A stretch of DNA of 64,000 bases from Beaufortia kweichowensis. Lineage: Eukaryota; Chordata; Actinopteri; Cypriniformes; Gastromyzontidae. The notes beneath the pieces are model-generated. The model did not search any database, was not told the DNA's origin, and saw only the letters and a program-made list of their open reading frames with translations. Shown piece after piece: positions 38,131 through 50,774 of this stretch. The stretch is from the NCBI GenBank assembly GCA_019155185.1, contig CM032797.1, positions 9,472,881 to 9,536,880 on the forward strand, given 5' to 3'. How positions within the stretch are numbered: the stretch's first letter is position 1; every line of letters starts with the position of its first letter. A program made the translations under genes and the position numbers.

Positions 38131-39543
38131 ATTGTGTCTGCACTCCGTGCATCTGTCTTCCAATACTGGCAAACCAACCTCAAAGCGAAGCAATCCTTAA
38201 ACGTTTCTTAAGTTTCGCTCTCTGTATTTTGCTGACTTTGCAGTATGAAGGTATAAAGGTCTTGTTTTTAATTATACAGGATTGACGGGATGTTTGCGTT
38301 TGCGAATGAGCGTACATGGTATTAATGTTTTATTTTTGTTGCTGGTTCAATGTTCAGTTTTAATGATTTTATTGTTTTTAACATAATGTATAGTTCTTAG
38401 ATGTTACATAGTTAATGTTGAATTTGTAATGAATGAGATGAGCAAGAAATGTTGAAACCACTATTTGCGTGATCAAGTGTTTGGCATGTGTCATATCTGT
38501 ACAAGAGCTAAAGACATGAAAAACTGTTGTTTTTATTGTGTAACACATTGGTAATGTCATAATCTAAAAGATTTGTTGAATTGAAATAGCTACTTTAAGC
38601 ATGACGTTGAACGAAAAATGATTGCACAATCAATGTAACATGATAGCTTGCTTAATCTACTGATTTTATATATTTGTGTCATGCTTATGAAAAGGTCAAA
38701 TGTCCAAAACTTTCCTACAACAGAATTTTAACACTATAATGTTTAACACAAAAAGGACAGTCAAAGTTTTCTTTGTGTTACTGTAACAAGAAAGTGCAGT
38801 AAATTACTTTGACACTTTGTTTATATATATTTTCCTGATCACAAAACTCCTGTTTGTTTTTCACTGTGATTGATTTAAAAGAATTATCCGTTTAAGTTAA
38901 GTTTTAAGGACTATTTCTTGCAATCAATGTAATTTTTGCATATTTGTCTTTTGCAAAATGAGTGTTATGTTTTTAATATCAAACCAATGGAGCTATTGAT
39001 GATAACTAAGAATGAAATAACTAAAGGAATATTTATGGTTAAATACAACTTAAGATTCACAAACATCACTTCATTCCTCGCATTGTAAAAAAAAAAAAAG
39101 TGAATTCACTGTGGATTTTGGTCATCACTTTTTTTATGAACTCTGTGATAAGGCAAAACTGTTAAACTTACCACAGAGCTTGTATTTAACCTGTAATGTA
39201 CCTTTAACGGCCAAGCATCATCATAACTGTTTTCATGTACACCTATGGACTCCAACGGTCAGCCTCTGACAGTATGTTTCAATTAAGACCACAATTTTTA
39301 ATATGTACTTTTGACTCGTTTCTCACTGAAATTATTCTGCTTGAAAGCAAACTGCTGTCCAGACTTGCACTGATGTCAAAATTATTTTGCATAGTTGTGT
39401 GAAGCTTCAGGTGGTGTTAGTTTTCCAGTCTCTGACTTTTTTTGCACAAATTAAGTGGAACTAGGTGATTTTATTTAATTGCCTTTCCAGTCCTGTCATC
39501 TTTGATTGTACAGGATGGCATAACAAACAGGAAGACAAATAAA
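38131..39543 (+). other. pcyt1a: pcyt1a 3' UTR with candidate poly(A) signal
   Basis: AT-rich, no coding potential. A canonical AATAAA sits at 39538-39543. A long 3' UTR is usual for this gene family in vertebrates; an earlier cleavage site cannot be excluded. Confidence 0.4.
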
Positions 39544-39700
39544 TCTAACATGTCTAATGTAAAAGGTATGGAATGTTGTGTTATTTTTTGTGCCATCTAC
39601 TTTGTACAACAATATGAACAATGTTAATGTTTGCAACAATACAATAGCCATAGGTACTGGGAAAAAGAAAGACAAATACACAATGTTTCTCATTTATATA

Positions 39701-39706
39701 TTTATT
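39701..39706 (-). terminator. ap2m1: candidate poly(A) signal of ap2m1
   Basis: TTTATT on the plus strand is AATAAA on the minus strand, about 400 bases past the ap2m1 stop codon. It places the two convergent genes' 3' ends within about 160 bases of each other. Confidence 0.45.
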
Positions 39707-40100
39707 TATACTGAACTAAACGGTCACAGAGGGAGAGAGAGTTCAGATACCAAGAATATGACCAATTGAACAATAACCACAGACAAAATAGACATTACTA
39801 AAGTAGAGTATTATGGATGGGGTCCAGTGGACCCTGTAAGACTGACTACAGCGAATCACAAAGCTAGGGTTTGAAATATAGACTCACACTGCACCACCCA
39901 CTCAGATCTCAACCTAACACGTCTCTCAGCTTTCCATCGGATCTGTTCGTTACAGCACTTGTACAAACAGATACAGGATACTACATTTCACATTTTGCAT
40001 ATTTCTGTATTTTACCATTTTCTTCCACAAATCCTGAGGAGAGGGAGGGAGGGAGACATAGTATATGACGAAAAAGCTGGTCCCTCTGCTGAGTGGCTCA

Positions 40101-43100
40101 TTAGCAGCGTGTCTCATAGATGCCGCTGCGTCCGATGTAACGCACCCATTTAATCACATCATGGTCACTGTAGTTCAGTTTGGACTCGAATACCTTCAGG
40201 TAACGCACCTTCAGTCCAGAGGGTGCGAACGGAACCTGCGAGAGAGATCAAGAGTAACATACTAAATATAGGATATGAATAGGTATATCAAACTGTCTAC
40301 TAAATTAAGAATGTTAAATCTGCAACAAACCCTATGTACAAGAGCAAACATTTGACCTCCTCACCTCAAAGTTCATGGAAATAGGTGGACGGGCCCACTT
40401 CTTCTTATCATTAGTGGGCAGCAGCTCAATCTCAGCACTGATCTGAGACTCCTTCATTCCTGCCATACGTTTGATCCTGAGGACAGTCAGCATAACATGA
40501 ACACATATATCTGTGAATAGAACGTTTAAAAGACACATGAAGAAAGCAACACTTACTTCCACACAATGGCGTTCTCACTGGCCTTGTATTTAGCTTTTCC
40601 TTTCATACAGATCACCTGCACTCCACTAGTGTTCAGAGGGGTTGGAATGCGCACCTGTTTAATAAACACAGAAAAACTTAGAAATAACAATCAAACATAG
40701 TAAAACTTGCCAAGTGCAACATCACATCCTAAACTCACCTCTATTTTCTGTGCCAGGAGTGAAGGCTTGAAATTCGACTTGATGACAACTTTGACCTCCA
40801 GCTTTGTGCGCCCAACCTCTCGGACCAGCGGAATAACCCGGAATGGCAGAATAATGTCCTTAGTGGTACGATACCTGCACACAGGGATAAACAATGTTAT
40901 TTACTCAAGCACGAGTCAAATGGTGAAGTGACCAGCAAGCCTAATGCTGACCTCATAAGCTCATATTCTCCATCGGGGGGAATGAAACTGATGCTGCGCT
41001 CAGAGTCGAATTTGCTGAGACGCACACACTGATGGAAAGTGCAGTCATCGATGGCTATGGACTGTTTCCCACTGATAAAGAAAGAAGCAGTGAGATTAAA
41101 TTTAGTCTTTGAATCAGAGGATTTAAATCATATGCACACTTCATTTAGGAAAATGAGCTAGAATTAAAGAATACAGCAAAATTATACTTATCACAAACAA
41201 AAATATAGCACAGAAAACAATTAGTACTTAATTGCTACAACAAAGGGATGCACTGAAATTTTGACCAATTTCCTTTTGTGTAATCAGGCACAAAAGAAAA
41301 GGTTTAACAAGTATTATGTAATACATTTTTAGCATTATATTAAAAATGTAAATATAACATATTACATATTATAACTATTACTTGTTTATTTAATATTTTT
41401 GCAATATTGGTAAAATCAAATTGATAGTAAAAAGCTAACATTGGCCAACATTGATATATAATGCATCCGTACTAAAAACCAATGTAGAAAAAAAGCACAA
41501 CTAACAAAACAAAAATTCAGATACAATACCTTCCCCCTAACTCACTGTGGTACAGCACAAAGAAAGAGACGCAACAAAAACAGACAGCTTGAAAAATCAA
41601 AATAAATCAGCGAAAGACACAACACAATTTACAATCAAACATTTTACAGAATGTTAGATAGAACAAAACCAAACATCTAGACTGAAGACAAACAAACTAC
41701 CTTTAAAGCAAATATATAAGACAGACAAGTAAACTATACTGCACGATCATGTGAGATTAGCAAACCTCTTCCCAGGATCATCTGTAGTTCCTCCTTTGCC
41801 TTGTTTATCAATTACAATTTTGTCATTCATGCCAAACTTGCACTCAGGCATTCCGCTCAGGTAGCTCTTCATCACTACACGACCAGAGACGTGGGCACTC
41901 AGGACCTGCCCTGTTGAGATATAAAGCACAGTAATGTGAATGGGTTGGTAATAATAACTCATCTCTCCTACCAAAGCTCAGTGGATGCTATCATACCCTG
42001 TGGAGACATGAGCAAGTTGACACTTTCCAGAACATCCAGGAAGAGCTCATTGCGGCGGTACTTGATGCCTTCACGACGCCAACCGATTTGACCGGTCACC
42101 TGGCTGGTGATCTGAGACTGCTCTTCTTTAGTCTATAAAGCAACAATAATGGACCACTGGATACAGCTTATAAAGGTCTTTCACTATGCTATAACTTAGT
42201 CAATAACAATTCATCCTACAACTGTCGACAGTTCCAGCTTTCTAATTTGATTGGCAAAGTGACCAAAGTTACTCATACTTTATAGATTTATACTTATTTA
42301 AAAAACTTTCTGTAAAACGTCTCTTTAAAATTTTACTTGCAATCATGCTAGTGTATTGGCTGTGCACATCAACACACAAATGTGCACCAATGTGAGTGTG
42401 ATATTGTTCATATATCAATCAATACTTTGATTCAGTCATACACTATATAAAAAGATAAATGTGACAAGAATATAAAAATGAAACATAATGGCAAATACCT
42501 GATGCTGTAGTCAGACAGGTAGCAGATGGGGAAAAACAGAAATAAATATGTATTAGAAACAATATGCATACCAGTAAAGTCCAACACAGCAGACAGATCA
42601 ATACACCAAGGCAAGCAGCAATACATAAATATAGGAGAGGATAACAATCTCTGTGCAAAACAGATCGAATGAATAGCTCTCAAGTATGGAACATGAGCTA
42701 TTTTTTTTTTTTAGAGTCAGACAGTTCAGGTACAATACAAGTAAGAACAGAATCACAATCTTCTGCAGTCATGAAAGTGACCCAATTACACCAGTTGTAC
42801 TATTAACTGTACTTAATCCTGATTTTTGTCACTAAACTACATACACCCATTTTATTATACGAATGCGTGTAAAATTATCATCATCACAAGACTTTTTCAA
42901 AAAACTGTTTTTCAGATGGATGTTTTACAGTAATATCTGTACTGTCAAAAGGCTTGTATCTTACATTCAAGTGTGTGAATTACCACAGTTCAACCTTTCA
43001 TCAATCATTCATTTTGTTGTTTTGCTTTGTTTTTTATGTGAAAAGGCCTCAAGAGTAGTAAAATAAAACAACTCTATCTTACCTGGCCTTTAATGCCTTG

Positions 43101-45315
43101 CTGGGTAATGAAAGTCTTAAGTGCTCCTGTCTCTGAGTTCTGGGGGTATCCAAAGTCCAGGATTTCTGTACAAACCAAGAAATTGAACTTATTACATTTT
43201 ATTTCTCCACATTTCATTTATTTACTCAGCTGGAGGACAACTGCCTGCGTAGCTCATGAGTCATGGTACATGGTAAACATTACTGTCAACAGAGAAAAAC
43301 TGCCAGGTGAGCAGGTCATAAAGAGCAGTGCGAGTTTGGAAACACAGCAGATCAAAATATAATGCGTGTTTGTGATTCAGTCTTACCATCCAGCAGCTCG
43401 TAGATCAGCACAAAGTTGTTCTTGATATTCTCCTCACTGATTTTCCCAAAATATGCTGTCATGACATCACACATCTTATAGAGAAACTCAAACACCATAG
43501 CAGCGTTGACATTCTGCTTGGTGACGGCAGCCAGCCAGATGTTAGAGCGCTTGACGTGAAAGAAGCTGGTGCGGGCGATGTTGGTGACAGGGGAGCGCAC
43601 CTGCTGTCGGGCGTGGATCACGTTCACACGGAACGCGTCCACGGCATTGCGCCTGTGGAGGAGGAGAAGATGAAGTTAAGGCAGAGATAATGGAGCACAT
43701 GGTCACCATCTGCCAGTAAAGCCTTCAAGACCAACATTCCTGTTGTCTGTAGACAAAGCATTAAAGCCGTGAGTGGATGTTCCCTGCTGACCAAAACCTT
43801 GAAGAACCTCAAAAGCTGCAGGCCTTGTAGACAGGCAAGCGCTCCAGCATTTCAAACACAAGATATTTCTTTGGAGGAGATCCACACAAACCCAATCATT
43901 TTCTTTTCTGAATTGATGTTTTATATGTTCATAAATCTCCATCATACTAAATCTGCAACTGTGATTCCCAGAATATACATTAGGTTCCTCAATATATAAA
44001 AGATTAAATTTCAAGCAGAAAAGGCTACATTTTTAAAATATCCAATCTATACAAACCTAGAAAGTATTAAAGCTTTACCACCCATGCCTGGGGACAATCA
44101 AAAAGAGAAAGGGGCATTTACATAGTAATGCCAGCTTGCTTGCACTCGCATTTCTTCACAATATCAGGTTGACTGCAGTATTTCAGGTGACATGCTCGTG
44201 TTAGGGCTCGGCGATATAGTAAATTAGAATGGATTTAATATTTCTTTGTTGACTAGGTTTCATTCTAACGTGGACCCTTCTCAAGTCAAGACTCACAAAA
44301 TTACTAGCAAAATTAAGGCAGATATATTATAATTTTATTTAAAACGGTAGTAAAAATGTTGATAGTGTTAAAAAATAATTTTCATAATCACATTCTTCTG
44401 ACCCGTCTGTTAATTTGTTGTAATCACCGAATCTACAGTTATGCTTAACTATATTTTACTGTATTTTATTATACTTTCTCTACTTGGTCTTGAGTCAAAA
44501 GAAGTATAAAAGAAAACTCGAATTTCATTTTCCAAATACTTTATAAATGACAATATAAATATATTGGATATTCTAAAAAACTAAACTTTTTTCATTATAT
44601 CGCCCAGTCCTAGCTTTGGGGTCATTACATTGCTTAGGTGGCACAGTGACATGCGTTAAAGAAATCAATTGGTTTTGTTGGCTGTGGTCTACAAACATGC
44701 TTCCAGATCATTGCTTGTAGTATGATTGCTTACCTACTGCTACAGTAGCCACAATGGAAATAGGGAAAAACAAAATAAAAGGTAATGAAGATAATGAGGG
44801 AGATAATGATAAGGACAAACATGGGCTACAAGTATGAATGGACAACAGCAATAAAAACACACACCAATTACATTCTGAATGGAGTTAACCCATAACCTGT
44901 TCTTTCTCTTTTGTATGTACAGAAAACAAACCATGGCTGGTCAGAGTAATGGAATGACAAGAAAAATAAACAGATGAACATTTTCCTGCTTTTGCACATC
45001 CTGTCATCCTTCCCCTTTCACCTAACAGGATAACCGCAATGACATGGAATGCAAACCCTGCTGACCATGATGAAACTGTATATGAATCATCTCTCTCTCT
45101 TAATAAATATTATACAAACATGTTCCAAGATCATCCATGTTACTCTAACTAAAACGGTGAACCAAAATTTGCTTCTAAGAATTTCAGTCACTGGAGTTTA
45201 GCAGCCGTTTTAACAATATCACGCACTCGTGACAAACTCACCCTATATCATCACGGTACACCCGGGAGATGAGTACCTCCCCTTTATGGTTGTAGATGAA
45301 CAGTCCTCCAATCAT
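40101..45315 (-). CDS. ap2m1: AP-2 clathrin adaptor subunit mu (AP2M1)
   Basis: The cargo-binding medium chain of the endocytic AP-2 complex at the plasma membrane. Eleven exons (minus): 45315-45242, 43652-43387, 43165-43083, 42504-42499, 42132-41997, 41910-41766, 41071-40952, 40874-40739, 40654-40557, 40476-40365, 40235-40101; 436 residues (human 435). It starts [16 protein letters not shown] (longin-like domain), with a linker containing the AAK1-target Thr in [10 protein letters not shown] and the C-terminal mu-homology domain with [15 protein letters not shown], including the Trp used for YxxPhi cargo binding. A 6-nt exon (His-Gln) is included in the model. The 5' UTR is split: acceptor just above 45360, donor at 46155. 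Near-identity to the mammalian protein makes the call secure. Paralogue a or b is not decided. Confidence 0.97.
42499..42504 (-). other. ap2m1: 6-nt microexon (His-Gln) of ap2m1
   Basis: On the minus strand, CTGACTACAG|CATCAG|GTATTTGC. It falls between exons ending ..GIKGQ and starting TKEEQSQ, exactly where mammalian AP2M1 isoforms differ by two residues (435 versus 433). It is in frame whether included or skipped. Confidence 0.85.
44202..44612. mobile_element. non-autonomous DNA transposon (MITE), 411 bp
   Basis: The left end TAGGGCTCGGCGATATAGT and the reverse complement of the right end TAGGACTGGGCGATATAAT match at 16 of 20 positions. The AT-rich interior has no ORF. TAG..CTA termini with a GGCGATAT core are common in fish non-autonomous elements. 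Flanking 8-mers are similar but no longer identical. It lies in ap2m1 intron 1. Confidence 0.75.
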
Positions 45316-46156
45316 GGTGGCCGTCCCTCAGACCTCACATTCCATGATGGGTTCTCACTCCTATAATTCAAGAGAAAATGAATTTGGCTCTCAGTGGATG
45401 ATAGACAGGCTCTGTATGACCTTGATAAGACACGTATTTCAGGCCTACAGTAAACACTGATAAAGCAGTTTGGATGAACTATGGGCTAACGGTCTGAGCT
45501 TCTGTTACAACCCAAATAATACTGTTTAGGAGATAACAAGACTTATTATTTCAATAGATATCCTTTATCATATCATAACTGAATTCACCCATGCCAAAAT
45601 CCAGTATATACTAAAATACACATGAAATGAATTAGTGATACATACAGAAAAATCTAAAGGAAAAATAAATATCTTAATAAATAGGGAATCTGTTTGTGCA
45701 TAGCTACTGCAGTAATATCTAGTATTTTTTAATAACACAACATCGCGATGTCATAAAATGCGAGACTATGTAAATGTAAAAGTCTGTACTGAAAACACTG
45801 CAAATGATATTAGTATTCATTCAATGTGACGATGAACAGGAAGTGTTCGTCTCGTGCGGTTAAACAGCGATATAATTGATACAAGATGTCTGCCAACTGA
45901 AAGATGCGATTCGTGAAACGTTCATGTTTTTCCACCTAACATCTCAAACGGGTGCACACCCGTCATCTTGTTACCATTATTAATAATTCAAAGTCACGAA
46001 GCACGATTAATAGGCAGTGAGCTCGTGAGCTCCACTCCTTCCCTCGAGACCTGTTTCGAAATCTCTCTCGTAATTTCGATGATGATCAACATTGCTCAGT
46101 GCAAACAATAAAGCGATTTATTCTTTTGTGTTATAATGTACAATTTTGTCCATACC

Positions 46157-46310
46157 TCCTTAATGTCCGCACGAATATGCGCGGAATGGCCCCTTCCCTC
46201 TCCGAGGTATTTTTCGGGATCTAAAGGATTAGCGGGACACTATCAGCAGTCCCTCCCTCAGCAGGAAGTCAGCTGACAGCAGTCGTTCTGCGCATGCGTA
46301 TTACGTGCAA
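46157..46310 (-). promoter_or_regulatory. ap2m1: ap2m1 promoter and non-coding first exon
   Basis: A donor at 46155 (GGAG|GTATGGAC on the minus strand) ends a presumed 5' UTR exon. Just upstream, 46289-46300 reads TGCGCATGCGTA, an NRF1-type site, typical of TATA-less housekeeping promoters. Confidence 0.5.
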
Positions 46311-47218
46311 ACACGCCACCTAGTACTAAAAAAAACATTTTATACACTTTTATTTGGCATTTAACTGTGCAACTCGACGCATTATTTTCAGTCTTTGTTC
46401 AGACCTTGATCTTTGCGTTTTTAGCAATGTAGTCCACCAGTTTGGTAGAGTATATTATGATCTATTATGCTTTATTTTAATTTGCTTAATGTCCCGTGTA
46501 TGTAAATCTGTATATAAATGTTTTTATTTGTATGTTTTGCTAAATATATAAAACAGGTTTGCAACATATGGCTTAGCTTGATAATAAGGCTTAGAATACT
46601 GATTAGGTCATTGCCTTCAGACAAATAAATATAAGCATATAGTATAAGCATCACTATTTCATTTAGCTTTATTTCACTATTTGCATTTGATTTAATAATT
46701 TTCTTATAATTTACTCTATGATTATTCTAATATTTGATTGTATGCTGCAAGCCTATTATGTAGTATAGGCCGACATGGCCTACAAAGCAAAAACTAAATA
46801 TTCCATAAATATTTGTATTTTGGTGAGCACAAGGTCAAAGCACTGTTCAGGCAGTGTGTAGGTTGATGCTGTTGTGACATTTAACAAAGACTTACTTGTC
46901 TGAATTCAAAGGACTGCAAACACCAAAGTTTGTATCAGCCTACTCACATTTGTTTCATTCCTATTGCATGATAAAGAATTGCATTTGTTTGTTTTTTATC
47001 TAATAAATCCAATGAAGGCTATAGGTTTGATTTTATTCATGTTGTCAATTTATCTTGTCAACAAACAGTTGAAAACGCTAAAATACATTTAATAACCTGT
47101 ATAAATAGTGTATTTTTATTACAAGCAATGTGATTCTGTTTTGTTTTACACTGTTTACTGCTGAGTTACTCATTTGTTTAAAGCAACCAAGGAAAAATCT
47201 GATTAAAAACGAATTATA
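46311..47218. other. intergenic between ap2m1 and annexin A13 promoters
   Basis: Very AT-rich, no supported exon or recognisable repeat. Confidence 0.5.
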
Positions 47219-47251
47219 TGACGTCACTGCCAGTGGGTCGCTCTGACGTCA
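47219..47251 (+). promoter_or_regulatory. two perfect CRE palindromes in annexin A13 promoter
   Basis: TGACGTCA at 47219-47226 and again at 47244-47251, 25 bases start to start, 81-113 bases upstream of the ATG. This is the full CREB/ATF site twice. Confidence 0.8.
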
Positions 47252-47331
47252 GGTATGCGGTGGAGTAAAAGATGCTCTATGGGAGGAGAGAGAGAGAACG
47301 AGCATTCGCAGGCTAACATCAGCATCACAAG

Positions 47332-50300
47332 ATGGGCAACGTTCAAGTAAGTTAAACTTAAAGCAATTTGTTTCTTTTTCTCACCGAATAATTTGTTCGC
47401 TGCAAATAACGTTATTAATTATTATTAGTTTGTTGCTTGTGCAACATAATTCGTAGACTTCGAACAAACGTATGTTTATGGGCAAACGCGTCAGGTCAGT
47501 ATCATTTCATTTTTCGCCAATTTAAAATGTTCAATAATTTTATTGTTAACAGTATTATAAACAGTATGAAACTAAATGTTGCACGAATCAACACTTTCAA
47601 ATAATTTTTATTTCTTATTACATGTGTTATTTGTTACTATGTTTTACTTTTATTTTAGCATTTGTTTAAACTCTGACAAAGGAGGGCAAAAGATTAAAAG
47701 AATAGCTGTGTTTATTATTAATAAGTGTGCATTGTTATTGTGACCAGTGGGCGAGGCAGAGGAAGGCTTACACTATTCCTGTCCCTGCCCAGAGATCCCA
47801 TGACTCAGCTTATGTGTTGGATACAGAACCCCTCCCCTCACTGTGCTGCATTGTGAACTCATCCACAACATCCTGATGGGCTCACTGATTCTCTAATGTG
47901 TAAAAACCATTTGAAAACTGTCGTAGTCAACACTGTCCATAAATAATGGCTTAACGTGCTTCTTCTAATTTTTATTTTAGCCCACGATAACTCCTTATGA
48001 GGACTTTGATGTGGTGGCAGACATCAAAGAAATCCGTAAAGCGTGCAAAGGAATGGGTAGGTTAAATTATAAAACAATGCTGTTGGATGCATTGGGATAC
48101 TAATTACCTTTTATTTTGGGAAAATTATTGTGTTTATTTGATATTTAGTGGTTGTCTCTTATTCTTCATACAGGAACAGATGAAGAAACCATTATTTCCA
48201 TTCTGGCAAACCGCTCTGCAGTCCAGCGGATCGAGATTAAACAAGCATACTTTGAAAAATATGATGATGTGAGTCTTTTAAAACAAAGCTAAATATGTAT
48301 GCAAATAGCTAATTAAAGAATGAGACTCTTTATTATGTGAAGCAAAAACAGTAATTTGTTCCTAATTCAAGCACAGTAAAATGGGTTCTAATTTTGACAT
48401 GCATTGCATTATTGATTTTAGACTACATTAGATTGTTGGGAGAGTTTCTGCCGCCTTTCAGTCAGGTTGTGCCGGGCCTATGGAAAAAAAGGGGGATGGC
48501 AGAGTCATGAAATATTGGACCATACATGTTATTTAATGTGATATACAAGATATTATAAAATTAAGATATATCTAAAATTTAAACAATGCATCCTAATGAA
48601 AAAAAGAATACTAATATATATCGTCAACTTGCTGTGTCAGTGTCTGTTTTTGGTTTTGGTCATATTGTTAAGGAGTTGGAGGAAGTGTTGAAGAGTGAAC
48701 TCACAGGGAACTTTGAGAATGCAATCATGGCCATGTTGGAGCCACCTCACATCTTCTTGGCTAAAGAACTGAGGAAAGCCATGAAAGGTGCAGGCACAGA
48801 TGAGGACGTGCTGGTGGAGATCCTCTGCACCAGCAACAATCAGGTTACCGGTCATTTACATTATTATATAAACCTTTGTTTAAGTACAATGATATGTCAG
48901 TAAATCTGACAAAGTGCAGTACCACACAAATCTGAACAAAAATCATTATAACCATTGGAATGTTGTATATACTGACGTGCATATTTTTTTAATCTCCATG
49001 ACAACAAACAGAACTGCAAAGTACTAAAAATCAGTACTAAAAGTTTCAGAATTGTCTGACTCCCTCACATTTTTGAGAAATGAACCTTGCCTGGGTGACT
49101 TTTAGTTGACACTATTTTAGTTCACACATTAAGATAAAAAGTATTTTAACATTAAAACATGACATGCATCACAAATAATGAAAGATCCCATTAGTACTGT
49201 TGAAAAACCTTATTAATTATCACTTTGGTCATTTGTATTTTTTAATTAACAGGACATTTTGAATTGCAAAGAGGCATACATGCAAGGTAAGCTTGTAATT
49301 TCCAAATATGATGTATTGTGAATTTTATACTTTATATTATACTTTAAATTCACAAATCTTTCTTTACAAATGATCATTCTAATGGTCAGTGCATGGGTGT
49401 GATTTGGAGGCTGACATTGAAGATGACACTAGTGGAGAAGTGAGGAACCTTCTGGTTTCTCTTTTACAGGTGAAGAGTAAAATCTGTTATTTTACAATTC
49501 ACTTTGGAGAAGCTCATTAATGTATATGCATTGTATAGAATAATTAAATGTGAAAAATTTTAATGAATGTTTGTTAAACTGTATTTGCATGGACTATGTT
49601 AGTCTTGCTTTCCATTCTGACCATCCATCCATGTCACATTCTTTTGTTCCCTTCCCCGTCTCCACACAATCCAAACAATCTGTTTTTTCTCCATTGGAAC
49701 ATGGGTGGTGCAGAATTCCTTCCCTTAGGGAGCCAGTTTTGTGTTCATGTGCTATGTACAGTTTGCCATGCTAAATCTTTAGGATTAATTGAAGCTGTTA
49801 TATTAATTATTCTTTGCCATAAATAATTTTTCAATCGTCAGGCGGACAGAGATGAGTCTTATGAGGTAGATGAAGCACTGGCAGAACAAGATGCAACAGC
49901 TTTGTTTGAGGTGAGATTTATTTTGCTTTTTAAAATCTGGATGTACTTTTATTATACAATTAGATTTTGTATTCTGTTTTATGTTTTTTATGTTAAATGA
50001 ATAAATGTGATGATGTTGTCACCAGGCAGGTGAAGGTCGCTTCGGAACGGATGAGTCCACTTTCACCCATATCCTCACTCACAGGAACTACCTACAGCTT
50101 CAGGCTACCTTTAAGATATATGAAACTGTGAGGTCACATCCCAGATATACTGCCGTCTTTTGTCATATGCTATGAATGGAACATTTTCAACATTCCTTAT
50201 AAGTTTCTGGTTTCTCTTTTGTAGCTTTCTGGGACAGAAATTCTGGATGCTATAGACAATGAAGCGACAGGAACATTAAAGGATTGTTATATTACACTGG

Positions 50301-50774
50301 GTAACTAACTGTTTCTATTGCATTGAAGAGTCATATTGCAGAGGTGCAACCTACATGTACAGTAAGGTTTCGTGTTTGCCATTTGATAACATTTTCTGCT
50401 CATCACACTCTTTCTTTTGCTTAAACAGTGAGATGTGCTAAAAACCCACAGCTGTATTTCGCACGTCGCCTGAACGCTGCGATGAAAGGAGCTGGAACAG
50501 ATGAGGACACACTTATACGCATCATTGTGGGACGGTCTGAGGTCTGAGATTATTATGGGCTTGATGTCTAACAATGCATAAAAAGAAACCTCTTATTTTT
50601 AGGATTGTTAAGGAAAAATTATGTTTCACTTCTTACTTTTATGTTCACCTCTAGGTGGATCTGGAGACCATAAAGGACATGTACTTGGAGAAATATGACG
50701 TTACGTTGAAGGATGCCCTGAACTCAGAGTGTGGTGGGGACTTCAAGCGCCTCCTAATAGAAATACTACACTGA
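47332..50774 (+). CDS. anxa13: annexin A13 family protein
   Basis: A calcium-dependent phospholipid-binding protein; mammalian ANXA13 is intestinal/renal and N-myristoylated. Eleven exons: 47332-47346, 47981-48056, 48174-48268, 48673-48843, 49253-49286, 49390-49469, 49842-49910, 50026-50127, 50225-50300, 50429-50541, 50655-50774; exactly 316 residues, the length of human ANXA13. The start MGNVQ keeps the Gly2 myristoylation signal. Four annexin repeats each have a type-II calcium loop: KGMGTDEE, KGAGTDED, GRFGTDES, KGAGTDED. Blocks shared with ANXA13 include ELEEVLKSELTGNFE and DTSGE..LLVSLLQA. No loop has lost its key residues, so a functional protein is expected. Zebrafish has anxa13 and an anxa13-like paralogue; which this is cannot be decided here. 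Confidence 0.93.
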
